Shown one piece after another: positions 10,786-20,089 of a DNA stretch of 64,000 nt. Every line of letters begins with the position of its first letter. Positions within the stretch are counted from its first letter, which is position 1. The notes below the pieces were generated by a model. The model worked only from the letters and a program-made list of their open reading frames with translations, searched no databases and was not told where the DNA came from. The position numbers and the translations under genes are program-made. Origin of the DNA: Sphingomonadales bacterium UBA656 (GTDB lineage: Bacteria; Pseudomonadota; Alphaproteobacteria; Sphingomonadales; Sphingomonadaceae); assembly GCA_002299895.1 (NCBI GenBank), contig DBOC01000009.1, positions 1 through 64,000 on the forward strand, written 5' to 3'.

Positions 10786-11457
10786 ATGAGCACCGGTACA
10801 AAGCACACAATCTCTGCATTTGACGATGACATGGACGAAATCCGTGGCCTCATCGCCGAAATGGGTGCACGGGCCGAGGCTGCAGTGGTCGCCGCCATGA
10901 AGGCCTTGCGCGAGCATGATACCGATACTGCCGCAACCATCCGTGCCGATGACAAAATCATCGATACATTGGAAACCGAAGTCGAACGATTGGTGGTCCG
11001 AACCATCGCCTTGCGTGCGCCTATGGCCGACGATTTACGTGAGCTGATCGCTGCGCTCAAAATGTCTGCTGTTATTGAGCGTATTGGCGATTATGCCAAG
11101 AATATCGCCAAGCGCGTGCCGCAAATGAGCGGCAAAATACCGTCCTCCGCACTCGAGCAATTGGGCCGCATGGGCGAAATCGTCGTCGAAATGATCCGCA
11201 CCGCGATGGACGCTTATGCAAAGCGTGACGTGGATCTGGCCCACGCGGTCACCGTGCGGGACGATGTGGTGGATCAGCTGAACAAGGACTTGTTTGTCGA
11301 CTTCGTCGCTTATGTCGTCAAAAATCCAGAAAAAGCGACGGAAGTTGCGCATTTGCTGTTCACAGCAAAAAACCTCGAACGTATTGGCGACCATACTACG
11401 AATGTGGCGCAGATGATTTATTTTACCGAAACGGGTGAAAACTTACCCGACGCTTGA
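10786..11457 (+). CDS. phoU: Phosphate signalling protein PhoU
   Basis: Links the Pst importer to PhoR and keeps the regulon off when phosphate is plentiful. The 223-residue protein shows two PhoU three-helix repeats with conserved acidic metal-site motifs (DDKIIDTLETEVE and RDDVVDQLNKDLF; later IERIGDYAKNIAKR and LERIGDHTTNVAQ). It follows pstB by 11 bp and precedes phoB. Confidence 0.96.
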   Translation: MSTGTKHTISAFDDDMDEIRGLIAEMGARAEAAVVAAMKALREHDTDTAATIRADDKIIDTLETEVERLVVRTIALRAPMADDLRELIAALKMSAVIERIGDYAKNIAKRVPQMSGKIPSSALEQLGRMGEIVVEMIRTAMDAYAKRDVDLAHAVTVRDDVVDQLNKDLFVDFVAYVVKNPEKATEVAHLLFTAKNLERIGDHTTNVAQMIYFTETGENLPDA

Positions 11458-11470
11458 AGCGGAGAAAATT

Positions 11471-12166
11471 ATGCCCAAGGCGCAATTGCTATTGGTTGAA
11501 GACGACAGTGCACTTGCCGAGCTAGTCCGCTGGCATTTTGAGCGTGAGGAATTCGACGTCCAACACACCGGCGATGGCGAAGAAGCGCTGTTAATGGCCA
11601 AGGAGCGCACTCCTGATCTGGTGTTGCTCGACTGGATGCTGGAGAATTTGTCCGGTATCGAAGTATGCCGCCAACTGCGCAAGGCCGACAATACCGCCAA
11701 TGTGCCCATCATCATGTTGACCGCACGCGGTGAAGAAGATGACCGCATCCGTGGGCTAGAAATCGGTGCCGATGATTATGTCACCAAGCCGTTTTCACCA
11801 CGCGAACTCGTCGCCCGTGCCAAGGCAGTCCTTCGTCGCGTCCGCCCAGCTTTGGCTGGCGAAGCTTTGCGCTTCGGTGATGTCGAAATGGATACCGTCG
11901 CCCATAAGGTGAAACGCGGTGGGAAGCAGGTGCCTTTGGGGCCTACCGAATATCGCCTTCTCAAGCATTTCCTTGAATATCCCGGCCATGTTTTTTCGCG
12001 TGAGCGTCTGCTTGACAGCGTCTGGGGCCATGACAGCGATATCGAAATTCGAACGGTCGATGTCCATATCCGCCGCCTGCGCAAGGCGTTGAACGAAGGC
12101 TTTGACAGCGACATAATTCGCACCGTGCGTTCAGCCGGCTATTCGCTCGATCAGGACGCCGTCTAA
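11471..12166 (+). CDS. phoB: Phosphate-regulon response regulator PhoB
   Basis: DNA-binding response regulator that recognises Pho boxes. The receiver domain has acidic residues at 10-12, phospho-acceptor D54 (LLDWMLENLSG) and K in VTKPFSPRE; the C-terminal winged helix includes LLKHFLEYPGHVFSRERLLDSVWG and VDVHIRRLRKAL. The start at 11471 (MPKAQLLLVEDD) follows GGAGAAAATT. Its stop overlaps the stop of the convergent porin gene by 4 bp. Confidence 0.96.
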   Translation: MPKAQLLLVEDDSALAELVRWHFEREEFDVQHTGDGEEALLMAKERTPDLVLLDWMLENLSGIEVCRQLRKADNTANVPIIMLTARGEEDDRIRGLEIGADDYVTKPFSPRELVARAKAVLRRVRPALAGEALRFGDVEMDTVAHKVKRGGKQVPLGPTEYRLLKHFLEYPGHVFSRERLLDSVWGHDSDIEIRTVDVHIRRLRKALNEGFDSDIIRTVRSAGYSLDQDAV

Positions 12167-13374
12167 AAGGACATTTGTCCACGCATGCCAACCATATCGA
12201 CGCTGTAGGCACGGTTCCCTGCAACGGCGATGACGGCGTCAGTGTAGTATAACTTCGTATATTGCCCCATCAGACGGAAGGACGCCGCTGGGGTCCAGAT
12301 GAGCGAGGCGAGATAGCCATTTTGCTTGCCGCCTTTAATTGCTCCGCTGTTGAGGTCTAAATAATCATAGCGCAGGTTCAACTGAACCGCGCCAAGCCCA
12401 CCTGCCCCAACGGGCTTGCGGGGCGTGATCGCTCCAAACATTCCACCCCTTAGTGGACGACTGTCTTGTGTGAGGAAAACACCAACCTCGGCATAAGCAC
12501 CGAAAAATTTCGCGTCGCCCAAAAGGTCGCGTTCTGCCTTTAACCAATGCGCCTCTGACGCAAAATGCAGTCGGCCCTGCACAAAGGCAGCCTCGATCCC
12601 AAAGCGATGCTCTTTGGCGACACCTAGTGCCGGTGTCCCAACATAGCGCGTTTCTGTAATGCCCAACGCCGGGCGGCTTTGGTAGCGCGTGGATGCTAAC
12701 CGAAAGTCATTCAGATCGCGTAGATGATAGGCCGCGCCGAAATGCAGCTTTGTTTTTGCCAGCTGCGGAGACCAATAAGTACGCGCATCAAACGAACTGC
12801 TGTTCGTTTCCACATCATTCAGCCGCAATATGGGATCGGTGTATATGCCGCCAGATATGCCCCAATCGCCGGTTACATACTGTCCGGAAATCCCCGTGCG
12901 CCTTGTGTAACCAAAGGCACTGACAAACGCAGCGCGTTCCAGAAAGCTCGTGTTGAACTTGCTGTTTTCTTGATCGAGCGGAAACTGCGCCTTTTGTTGG
13001 CCCAATGTGACTCTCACATTCTTGCCGTTCCATCGCAGATAGGCGTCAGTCATTTCGATAGGATCGGCGGTCAATTCCGCTTCAAGCCGCGCTGAAAAAC
13101 CATGCGGCATGACGAGATCAATCCCGATTCCGGCGCGGCGAAAATCTTGAAAATTGCCCACCCCGGCCAAGCCATCGGGTCCGTCTATACTGGCCACGTC
13201 ATATTGTACGCTCCAGCGGGGTTTAAGCTGCCACTCTGACAATAATTCGTCTGTCTTGGGTGTGTGCGCATCTGACGATGCTTGTGCTTGATTAATCGAC
13301 TGCGCAGCGACGGGCGCAGACAGGCCAAACCCCATCAGAAACGCAAGTGTCGCAGAAAAACAGCGCAAATCCAT
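12163..13374 (-). CDS. Phosphate-selective porin, OprO/OprP-like
   Basis: Outer-membrane beta-barrel protein of the phosphate-selective porin O and P family. The preferred start gives MDLRCFSATLAFLMGFGLSAPVAAQ, a clear Sec signal peptide. Then come many alternating beta-strand segments (GNFQDFRRAGIGIDLVMPHGFSARLEAELTADP, FGIEAAFVQGRLHFASEAHW, VQLNLRYDYLDLN) and a C-terminal aromatic residue (MSF), the usual assembly signal. It is convergent with phoB. Position next to pst-pho supports a phosphate role, although I could not find a clear two-part Pho box before it. Confidence 0.8.
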   Translation of the reverse strand: MDLRCFSATLAFLMGFGLSAPVAAQSINQAQASSDAHTPKTDELLSEWQLKPRWSVQYDVASIDGPDGLAGVGNFQDFRRAGIGIDLVMPHGFSARLEAELTADPIEMTDAYLRWNGKNVRVTLGQQKAQFPLDQENSKFNTSFLERAAFVSAFGYTRRTGISGQYVTGDWGISGGIYTDPILRLNDVETNSSSFDARTYWSPQLAKTKLHFGAAYHLRDLNDFRLASTRYQSRPALGITETRYVGTPALGVAKEHRFGIEAAFVQGRLHFASEAHWLKAERDLLGDAKFFGAYAEVGVFLTQDSRPLRGGMFGAITPRKPVGAGGLGAVQLNLRYDYLDLNSGAIKGGKQNGYLASLIWTPAASFRLMGQYTKLYYTDAVIAVAGNRAYSVDMVGMRGQMSF

Positions 13375-13563
13375 ATGGCTTACCTTGGAAACATCATAAA
13401 TTGATGACATCTGGAGAAGGTTTTGGTGACTTTGACATTAGGCTGAATACCCTTTTTGTACCAATTTTTCCAAGCTTGCTTTACGCTTGCGTCAAGTGCC
13501 ATGCCATGCCAAGACGCGAGCAAATATGGCGGCTTTGTCCGTTGTGCAATATGGAGATAGGGA

Positions 13564-14466
13564 ATGACCATCAGTTTTAAAGACAAAGTCGCAATTGTGA
13601 CAGGTGCAGGCGGCGGTTTAGGCAAGGCCTATGCCCTTGAACTCGCCAAGCGCGGCGCCAAAGTGGTGGTTAATGATTTGGGTGGCGCACGCGACGGCAC
13701 AGGCACATCTGACGCAGCAGCGCAAGTCGTTGAGCAAATCAAGGCCGCTGGCGGCGAAGCCATGGCCAATGGCGGCAGCGTTACCGAATATGAGCAAATG
13801 GTCGAAATGGTCGCCAAGGCGAAAGAGGCTTTTGGCGGCGTCCACATATTGATCAACAATGCTGGTATCCTGCGCGATAAGAGCTTTGCCAAAATGGATA
13901 TGCCCGATTTCAACCTGGTGCTTCAGGTGCATGTCATGGGGTCTGCCAACTGCACCAAGGCGGTATGGGATACGATGCGGGACCAAGCTTATGGCCGTAT
14001 CTTGATGACCACATCATCAACGGGCCTCTATGGCAATTTCGGACAGGCCAATTATGGCGCGGCGAAACTTGGCTTGGCTGGCTTTACCAAGACGCTGCAT
14101 TTGGAAGGCGCGAAATATAATGTCCGCGTCAACTCGCTTGCACCCGTCGCTGGCACACGCATGACCGAGGACATTTTCCCCGAAGGTCTGTTCGAGCAAT
14201 TCACGCCTGAAAATGTTGTTCCCGCCGCGCTTTATCTCGTCAGCGAAGATGCACCAACCAACATGATTATCGGTGCTGGTGGCGGTGGCTATCACGCCGC
14301 TTATGTCACTATGACACCCGGCGTCGCGTTGCGTCCCGAAGACCGCAATGTCGAAGGCTTTGCCGCAGCATGGGACAAGATTATCGACCGCACCGGCGAA
14401 ACGGTACCGCAATCGGGCGGCGAACAATCTGTCGCCGTTATGAAGGCGTTGCAAGCCCTCGGCTAA
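13564..14466 (+). CDS. Short-chain dehydrogenase, 3-hydroxyacyl-CoA dehydrogenase type
   Basis: A 300-residue SDR like the dehydrogenase unit of peroxisomal multifunctional enzyme 2. It has the nucleotide motif VTGAGGGLGKAYA, the characteristic VVNDLGG segment, NNAG at the fourth strand, and the catalytic S/Y/K set (TTSSTGLYGNFGQANYGAAKLG). The extension after residue 230 (GGGYHAAYVTMTPG...) is typical of the HSD17B4-like group. Probable role is NAD-dependent oxidation of 3-hydroxyacyl-CoA; the substrate is unknown. It is alone in its transcription unit and followed by a strong terminator. Confidence 0.8.
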   Translation: MTISFKDKVAIVTGAGGGLGKAYALELAKRGAKVVVNDLGGARDGTGTSDAAAQVVEQIKAAGGEAMANGGSVTEYEQMVEMVAKAKEAFGGVHILINNAGILRDKSFAKMDMPDFNLVLQVHVMGSANCTKAVWDTMRDQAYGRILMTTSSTGLYGNFGQANYGAAKLGLAGFTKTLHLEGAKYNVRVNSLAPVAGTRMTEDIFPEGLFEQFTPENVVPAALYLVSEDAPTNMIIGAGGGGYHAAYVTMTPGVALRPEDRNVEGFAAAWDKIIDRTGETVPQSGGEQSVAVMKALQALG

Positions 14467-14485
14467 ATCGTCCCAGTCAGATTTG

Positions 14486-14514
14486 AAAAAGCCCGGTCTT
14501 TGGCCGGGCTTTTT
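14486..14514. terminator. Bidirectional hairpin terminator
   Basis: An 11-bp perfect stem (AAAAAGCCCGG / CCGGGCTTTTT) with a 7-nt loop, T-rich on either strand. It lies between the convergent SDR gene and the DUF2794 gene and touches the stop codon of the latter, so it can end transcription from both sides. Confidence 0.85.
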
Positions 14515-14858
14515 TATGCGTCGACCAATTTCATTAACTTGCGCTCGACAGGCGCCAGCACCGGCCCCAGATCATGGCCGCGCTTTAGAATAGCGCCGCC
14601 CTCGCCGACCAACGCCCACATGCCTTGGCGGTTGCGCAAAGCGGGGCGTTTTTCGATACGATATTCGGGGCGCTCGGTGGCGCGACGAAACATGCTGAAC
14701 ACAGCAGCGTCGCGGCCCAAGTCAATGGCATAATCTCGCCAGTTTCCCGCCGCGACCATACGGCCATATAGGTTCAGTATTTGCGTCAGTTCATTTTTTT
14801 CAAAGCCGACCTGATTATGGCGACTAACCCCAGGAAAGGGCGTGATGACAGCGCTCAA
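14514..14858 (-). CDS. DUF2794 family protein
   Basis: A 114-residue protein with the conserved core RMVAAGNWRDYAIDLGRDAAVFSMFRRATERPEYRIEK and RNRQGMWALVGEGGAILKRGHDL, which I recognise as the DUF2794 family found in alphaproteobacteria. No biochemical role is known. No membrane segment or signal peptide. Its start overlaps the stop of cysE by 4 bp, so the two are probably co-translated. Confidence 0.78.
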   Translation of the reverse strand: MSAVITPFPGVSRHNQVGFEKNELTQILNLYGRMVAAGNWRDYAIDLGRDAAVFSMFRRATERPEYRIEKRPALRNRQGMWALVGEGGAILKRGHDLGPVLAPVERKLMKLVDA

Positions 14859-15577
14859 CTGACTTTGCGTCCTTTGGCTGGACTTGGCTTGGCTGGTGCA
14901 ACATTGGACGCGGCATCACGCTCCGCCATCAACTCGGCCACTTTCTTGCGCAAGCTTTCAATCTCGCATTGCATGATCTCAAGGCTTTGGGTCGCGGGAT
15001 CGAACATTTCACGGCACGGCGTGCCATAGGGCATGAAATCACGCGCATAGGTCTCCGCCTTTACCAAAGTCGATCGCGCTTTTTGTCCAATCATGGTCGC
15101 GCCAGCTGGCACATCATCGGTCACAACCGCAGCCGCGCCAATGCGCGCGCGTTCGCCCACCGTAATGGGCCCTAGGATCTGCGCGCCTGAACCGATGATG
15201 ACATTATCCAATATCGTCGGATGTCGCTTTCCACCGACACCCGCCGTCGGGTTGGTGCCGCCTAGCGTAACATTTTGATACATAGTGACATTATCACCGA
15301 TTTCTGCCGTTTCGCCAATGACACTAAAGCCATGATCGAGGAAAAAATTGCTTCCAATTTTCGCACCGGGGTGAATGTCGATGCCGGTCATGAAGCGCGC
15401 AAAGTGATTGACCAATCGCGCTAGGAAAAACATCTCACCCAAAAACAACCAATGGGCGACGCGGTGATAACCCACCGCCCAAACGCCGGGATATAATAAT
15501 ATCTCCCACCGAGAGCGCGGCGCCGGGTCTCGTTCTTTGATCGAGTCGAGATAATCGATGAGATTAGAAATAAACAT
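14855..15577 (-). CDS. cysE: Serine O-acetyltransferase, EpsC type
   Basis: Transfers acetyl from acetyl-CoA to L-serine, the first step of cysteine synthesis. Left-handed beta-helix repeats are seen (GIDIHPGAKIGSNFFLDHGFSVIGETAEIGDNVTMYQNVTLGG) with the active-site HPTI and GSGAQILGPITVG. The start MFISNLIDYLDSIKERDPAPRSRWEILLYPG at 15577 is the usual one; a longer frame to 15619 lacks family support. The C-terminus has a coiled-coil-like helix and a basic tail. It is divergent from oxyR. Confidence 0.9.
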   Translation of the reverse strand: MFISNLIDYLDSIKERDPAPRSRWEILLYPGVWAVGYHRVAHWLFLGEMFFLARLVNHFARFMTGIDIHPGAKIGSNFFLDHGFSVIGETAEIGDNVTMYQNVTLGGTNPTAGVGGKRHPTILDNVIIGSGAQILGPITVGERARIGAAAVVTDDVPAGATMIGQKARSTLVKAETYARDFMPYGTPCREMFDPATQSLEIMQCEIESLRKKVAELMAERDAASNVAPAKPSPAKGRKVS

Positions 15578-15732
15578 AATGACACTTCTGGCCTTTGCCG
15601 GACCCTTGATGGATAGCAAGCTAAGATGTTCGGGTGGGTTTTTCCAGCAAAGGATGCAGTTTGCTAATAATATTATATGGAAAAATTGGCAAAAACGATT
15701 ATATGCTCATTATTAATTAACGGAGCCGATTT

Positions 15733-16638
15733 ATGAGCACATATCTTCCGACGCTCAAACAGCTGCAATATCTGGTGGCGCTGCAAGAGCATGGGCATTT
15801 CGGCAAAGCGGCAGAGGCCTGTTTTGTCACACAATCTACGCTCTCTGCAGGCATTCGCGAATTGGAATCCTTGCTTGGCCTGATGCTGGTAGAGCGCACA
15901 CGCCGCGTTGTGCGCTTTACGCCGCTTGGAAATAGGATGGTAGCAAAGGCCCACCGCATTTTACGCGAAGCAGAGGAACTGGCTGAAATGGCCCGCTCGG
16001 CGGGCACGCCATTGGCCGATGACCTGCGGATGAGTGTCATTCCGACCATCGCGCCATTTTTGTTGCCCAAATTATTGCCCGCCTTGCGCAAGCAATATCC
16101 CGACTTGAAACTATATCTGCGCGAAGAAACCAGCGCCGCCGCAATCGAAGCGCTCCATCATGGGCAAGTCGATTGTGCCTTGCTTGCGCTGCCTTTTGCG
16201 GCTGGCGATGTTGAAAAAGCGACGTTATTTGAGGATCGCTTGTTCGTCGCGTTTCCCAAGGACGATCCACGCGACCCACCCGAAAGCATTGATCCAGCCT
16301 TGATCGACGAAAGCCGCCTGCTGTTGCTGGTCGATGGCCATTGCCTCAAGGATCACGCTCTTGCCGCATGCAACCGCCCCGAAATGCGTGCCTTTGCGAC
16401 GATGCTGGGCACATCTTTGCATACTTTGGTGCAAATGGTCGACAATGGCCTTGGCCTTACCATTATCCCCGAAATGGCGGTTAAAGCAGGGTTGCTCAAT
16501 GGCACCGATGTGCAAGCCCGTCCGTTAAACGCCGAACATGCGTCGCGTGAGATTGCTTTGTTATGGCGGACAAATAGCCCGCGGCGTGAGGAGTTTGAAT
16601 TGCTGGCGGATGCGCTGCGCGACTTACACGCAGCTTAG
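15733..16638 (+). CDS. oxyR: Hydrogen-peroxide-sensing LysR regulator OxyR
   Basis: LysR-family activator of peroxide defence genes. The N-terminal helix-turn-helix is GHFGKAAEACFVTQSTLSAGIRELE. In the sensing domain, C204 and C213 (DGHCLKDHALAAC) match the spacing of the redox pair C199/C208 of E. coli OxyR, which separates it from other LysR proteins. 301 residues. The upstream 150 bp, shared with divergent cysE, is AT-rich and may hold the OxyR site. Its stop overlaps that of convergent moaE. Confidence 0.92.
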   Translation: MSTYLPTLKQLQYLVALQEHGHFGKAAEACFVTQSTLSAGIRELESLLGLMLVERTRRVVRFTPLGNRMVAKAHRILREAEELAEMARSAGTPLADDLRMSVIPTIAPFLLPKLLPALRKQYPDLKLYLREETSAAAIEALHHGQVDCALLALPFAAGDVEKATLFEDRLFVAFPKDDPRDPPESIDPALIDESRLLLLVDGHCLKDHALAACNRPEMRAFATMLGTSLHTLVQMVDNGLGLTIIPEMAVKAGLLNGTDVQARPLNAEHASREIALLWRTNSPRREEFELLADALRDLHAA

Positions 16639-17075
16639 ACCCAACGTTCGGCGCGCACCTCGTCGCTCGCTTTGGCTTCCACCCATTGGGCGGTGCCATC
16701 GGCATAATGCGCGCGCTTCCAAAATGGGGCGTCCGTCTTCAGCCGGTCAATAAGGAACGCCGTCGCCTCCAATGCCTCCGCCCGATGCAGCGAAGCGGCC
16801 CCGACAACGACCACAGGAGCCCCCAGAGGAATGATACCGACGCGGTGGGTGATGACGGCACCCAACAATGCCCATCGCGCTGTAGCGGCTTCTATGAGGC
16901 GATAAAGACTTGCCTCGGTCATGCCGGGATAATGTTCCAATTCAATGGCGGTTACCCCCCCATCATCACGCACAATGCCGGTAAAACTGGCCAATGCACC
17001 GCCACCAAGACCCTCTAAGGCAGCCAATTCTTGGTCTGGCCGAATTGCCGCACTGCTAATCCTTACGTGCTTCAT
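16635..17075 (-). CDS. moaE: Molybdopterin synthase catalytic subunit
   Basis: Large subunit of molybdopterin synthase, which adds two sulfurs to precursor Z in molybdenum cofactor synthesis. Motifs: GALASFTGIVRDDGGVTAIELEHYPGM, ITHRVGIIPLGAPVVVVGAASLHRAEALEA and DAPFWKRAHYADGTAQWVEA, including the catalytic Lys in FWKRE-like context. It overlaps moaD by 4 bp, giving a moaD-moaE unit behind pgsA. The user of the cofactor in this window could be the (2Fe-2S) xanthine-dehydrogenase-like subunit near 41.5 kb. Confidence 0.93.
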   Translation of the reverse strand: MKHVRISSAAIRPDQELAALEGLGGGALASFTGIVRDDGGVTAIELEHYPGMTEASLYRLIEAATARWALLGAVITHRVGIIPLGAPVVVVGAASLHRAEALEATAFLIDRLKTDAPFWKRAHYADGTAQWVEAKASDEVRAERWV

Positions 17076-17323
17076 CCGCCTGTGACCGGCGGAAAAATGG
17101 CCAATTCTTGCGCCGTTCCGAGCAGAGTATCGCCCGCAACCATGTTTTGGTCCAACGCGAAACGCAGGCGGCTCAGATCTTGTAATGCACAGGCATGCGC
17201 TTGGGAACGCGCAGAAATCCTCGCCACCAGATCGCCTACTGTACAGGCATCCTGCGGCACATCATACTCTTCGGATGACAGCCCAATCGCCTCGCGAACG
17301 CTAGCAAAATAGACCAATTTCAT
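17072..17323 (-). CDS. moaD: Molybdopterin synthase sulfur carrier subunit
   Basis: Ubiquitin-fold sulfur carrier of 83 residues ending in PPVTGG; the terminal Gly-Gly is the site of thiocarboxylate formation. The N-terminus MKLVYFASVREAIGLSSEEYDVP is typical. It starts 4 bp after the pgsA stop and overlaps moaE, so pgsA-moaD-moaE read as one operon. Confidence 0.93.
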   Translation of the reverse strand: MKLVYFASVREAIGLSSEEYDVPQDACTVGDLVARISARSQAHACALQDLSRLRFALDQNMVAGDTLLGTAQELAIFPPVTGG

Positions 17324-17327
17324 GGCA

Positions 17328-17900
17328 TCAATCCATATGCTTGATGCCGACGCGCAGATAATCCCAACCGGTGATCATCGTCAGCACCGCTGCGATCCAT
17401 AACAAAAACAACGCAAGTTGTTTCAGCACAATCCATTCCGGAAGCGCCCCAGCGAGAATGATTCCGCCAAGCGAGACCAATTGAAATGTCGTTTTCCATT
17501 TGGCGAGCTTAGATACCGGAACCGAAATTTGCAGCCCGGCAAGAAATTCGCGCAAGCCCGACACAATCATTTCGCGCAACAAGATGATCAAGGCGGCAAT
17601 CACATGCCAACCGTCAACATCGCGCGTGAACACCAGCATCAAAATCACAGCGGCAATCATGATTTTATCGGCGATGGGATCTAGGAAAACGCCCAATTTG
17701 GATACCGTTCCTTGCGCCCGCGCCAGATAGCCGTCGAAATAATCGGTGATGCCCATCAGGCAATACAACACAAATGCAAAGGCATAATCGAGCGGCATCG
17801 GCTGGACGCTTATTGGCTTGGTCCCCGGCCACAATAAGAAAACCAAAATGGGCACGGCTAAAATTCGCGACAGGGTTAAGATATTAGGCAGGCTAAGCAT
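17328..17900 (-). CDS. pgsA: CDP-diacylglycerol--glycerol-3-phosphate 3-phosphatidyltransferase
   Basis: Inner-membrane enzyme of phosphatidylglycerol and cardiolipin synthesis. The CDP-alcohol phosphotransferase signature is complete: DYFDGYLARAQGTVSKLGVFLDPIADK. The 190-residue protein has about five hydrophobic helices. It is the first gene of a unit with moaD and moaE and is divergent from the LplT-like transporter, another lipid-related gene. Confidence 0.94.
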   Translation of the reverse strand: MLSLPNILTLSRILAVPILVFLLWPGTKPISVQPMPLDYAFAFVLYCLMGITDYFDGYLARAQGTVSKLGVFLDPIADKIMIAAVILMLVFTRDVDGWHVIAALIILLREMIVSGLREFLAGLQISVPVSKLAKWKTTFQLVSLGGIILAGALPEWIVLKQLALFLLWIAAVLTMITGWDYLRVGIKHMD

Positions 17901-18030
17901 GCAACATCGATAGCGTCATGCGCGAACAAAATCACCTGACTATTTACCTGCGGACAGAAATGCGCTTTGCCATGCCCTCAACCGGCGGCTAAGGCACTAT
18001 CAATCCTCTGCATGGGAAACTGCTGAATTT

Positions 18031-19326
18031 ATGGCCACGACAATGTCTTTGATGAACCAGCGCCGTTTTCTTCCGCTTTTCGTCACCCAGTTTCTCAATG
18101 CGTTCAACGACAATTTCTACAAAATGGCGATGGTGATCTTGGTCACCTACGAAATTTATTCGGATCCTACGCGCGAAGCAAATTTCAACGCCATTGCGGG
18201 CGCCCTGTTCATCTTGCCATTTTTCCTGTTTTCGGCGCTAGCTGGGCAATTGGCGGACACGATTGAAAAAACCAAAGTCATCCGCATGGTCAAAACGGCC
18301 GAGATATTCATCATGCTTTTTGGTGCAACGGGCATTTATTTACATAATATTCCGCTGATGCTCGCCGCCTTATTCGCAATGGGCGTGCATTCGACATTTT
18401 TTGGCCCGATCAAATATGCGATCCTGCCGCAACATCTCGAAAAAGATGAAGTGCTGAGTGGTACCGGTCTTGTGGAGGCTGGGACCTATTTGGCTGTATT
18501 GGGCGGCACGATTGCGGGTGGGATCATCCCCGGCAAAATTGCCGGCATCGGTATCATCATTGTTGCCATAATCGGGCGCGTGACTGCGCAGTCTGTTCCT
18601 GTCGCACCCCCAGAAAGCGACGCGCCGACTGCCAAAATGGACTGGAACATTTTCCGCAGCAGCTGGCAGCTGGTGCGCGACACCATGCATGTCCAGCATT
18701 TGTTTATGGCGATCATCGCCATCAGCTTTTTTTGGGGCATTGGCGCGGTGTTGGGATCGATTTTCCCGCCTATGGTTAAGAACGCCATTGGGGGCGACAA
18801 TACGGTTGCAACCCTGTTCACCGCGTTTTTCTCGGTAGGTATCGCTATTGGTTCTATTGCCATCAACCGCTTACTTAAGGGAACGGTTTCGGCGAGATAT
18901 GCACCCGCATCAGTAATTGTGATGGGGCTGTTCGTCCTCGATCTTTGGTGGAGCGTTAGCCACTGGGGGCCTGTGGGACCTACATTGATGAATTGGTATG
19001 GTTTCCTGACGCTGGGTAAGGGGGACCGGATAATTGTCGATCTGCTGGGCATTTCTATTGCCGGAGGGATGTTCGTGGTTCCACTTTATGCTTTTCTGAC
19101 GACCACGGTTGCAAAATCCCAAACTGCACGGACCATTGCCGCCAACAATATCGTCAATTCCGGCGCCATGGTCATTGGCGCCATCATCTACAGCTTACTG
19201 GTAATGGCAGGCGTGAGCATTGCGGACACTTTGTTCATGATTGCAACGGCCTGCTCTATCTCTGCTTGGATCGCGTGGCGGCTTCATAAAGCGACCGACA
19301 TCGCCGCGCTTCAGCTCAACTATTAA
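18031..19326 (+). CDS. Major-facilitator transporter, LplT-like
   Basis: A 431-residue transporter with about twelve membrane helices. The opening QRRFLPLFVTQFLNAFNDNFYKMAMVILVTYEIY and the loop FFGPIKYAILPQHLEKDEVLSGTGLVEAGTYLAVLGGTIAGG match the lysophospholipid transporter part of LplT and LplT-Aas fusions. Here the acyltransferase and ligase parts are absent. Likely role is flipping lysophospholipid into the cytoplasm; substrate not proven. It is followed by an SDR gene 37 bp downstream. Confidence 0.75.
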   Translation: MATTMSLMNQRRFLPLFVTQFLNAFNDNFYKMAMVILVTYEIYSDPTREANFNAIAGALFILPFFLFSALAGQLADTIEKTKVIRMVKTAEIFIMLFGATGIYLHNIPLMLAALFAMGVHSTFFGPIKYAILPQHLEKDEVLSGTGLVEAGTYLAVLGGTIAGGIIPGKIAGIGIIIVAIIGRVTAQSVPVAPPESDAPTAKMDWNIFRSSWQLVRDTMHVQHLFMAIIAISFFWGIGAVLGSIFPPMVKNAIGGDNTVATLFTAFFSVGIAIGSIAINRLLKGTVSARYAPASVIVMGLFVLDLWWSVSHWGPVGPTLMNWYGFLTLGKGDRIIVDLLGISIAGGMFVVPLYAFLTTTVAKSQTARTIAANNIVNSGAMVIGAIIYSLLVMAGVSIADTLFMIATACSISAWIAWRLHKATDIAALQLNY

Positions 19327-19363
19327 AGCTGGTTATGACAATGAAAAGATGTGGGAGCATAGC

Positions 19364-20086
19364 ATGAAAATCAAAGGCAAGACCGCATTGGTGACGGGCG
19401 GAACAGACGGCATCGGTCTAGAAATCGCGCGTCAGTTGATGGCAAAAGGCGCAAGCGTGATTGTATGCGGCCGCCGCGAAGACGCGCTGACATCGGCGCG
19501 CACGGAGGGCTTTGAGGCCATTCAAGCTGATCTTTCGACAGCCGCCGGCTGCGCCACCCTCGCCGCTACTTTGGCGGATAGGCCCCTCGATATGCTGATC
19601 AACAATGCGGGGATGAGCGGAAATTTCGGTCCTGAGGAACCAATTGACCTTGCGCTGACGGATCAGGCGATTTTCCTGAACCTCAACGCACCGCTGCATC
19701 TAATTGGCCATTTCCTGCCTGCTTTGTTGCAGCGGCCAGAGGCGGTGATTGTCAATGTCACCTCGGGCCTTGCCATCGCACCTCGCGCGGGCGGTCCGGT
19801 CTATTGCGCCACCAAGGCGGGCTTGCGTAGCTTTACGCAGACGCTAAGGCATAATTTGCGCGACACAAACATACATGTGATTGAGGCGCTCCCGCCTGTC
19901 GTAGACACCGCGATGACGCGTGGCCGGATTAAGGGCAATAAAATATCGGCCAAACAATGTGCGGCAGAAATAGTGGATGCCATTACGACCAACGCTGCGG
20001 AAGCCAATGTCGGCATGGTGAAGATTCTGCGGATGATATACTCAATTTCGCCAGCGCTTGTGCGACGGATCATGATCAAATTCTAA
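19364..20086 (+). CDS. Short-chain dehydrogenase, DltE-like
   Basis: An SDR oxidoreductase of about 240 residues with ALVTGGTDGIGLEIARQL, the NNAG motif (MLINNAGMSG) and active-site Ser...YCATKAG. The pattern and the short C-terminal end resemble DltE-type SDRs. The ATG at 19364 is chosen; an upstream frame lies inside the transporter gene. No substrate can be named. It ends 3 bp before the stop of the convergent sdaA gene, with no room for a terminator. Confidence 0.8.
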   Translation: MKIKGKTALVTGGTDGIGLEIARQLMAKGASVIVCGRREDALTSARTEGFEAIQADLSTAAGCATLAATLADRPLDMLINNAGMSGNFGPEEPIDLALTDQAIFLNLNAPLHLIGHFLPALLQRPEAVIVNVTSGLAIAPRAGGPVYCATKAGLRSFTQTLRHNLRDTNIHVIEALPPVVDTAMTRGRIKGNKISAKQCAAEIVDAITTNAAEANVGMVKILRMIYSISPALVRRIMIKF

Positions 20087-20089
20087 GGG

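Noticed and set aside
13404..13438. Pho-box-like ATGACAT / TTGACAT elements before the porin gene
   Set aside because: The half-sites do not keep the 11-bp spacing needed for PhoB, so I did not call a site.
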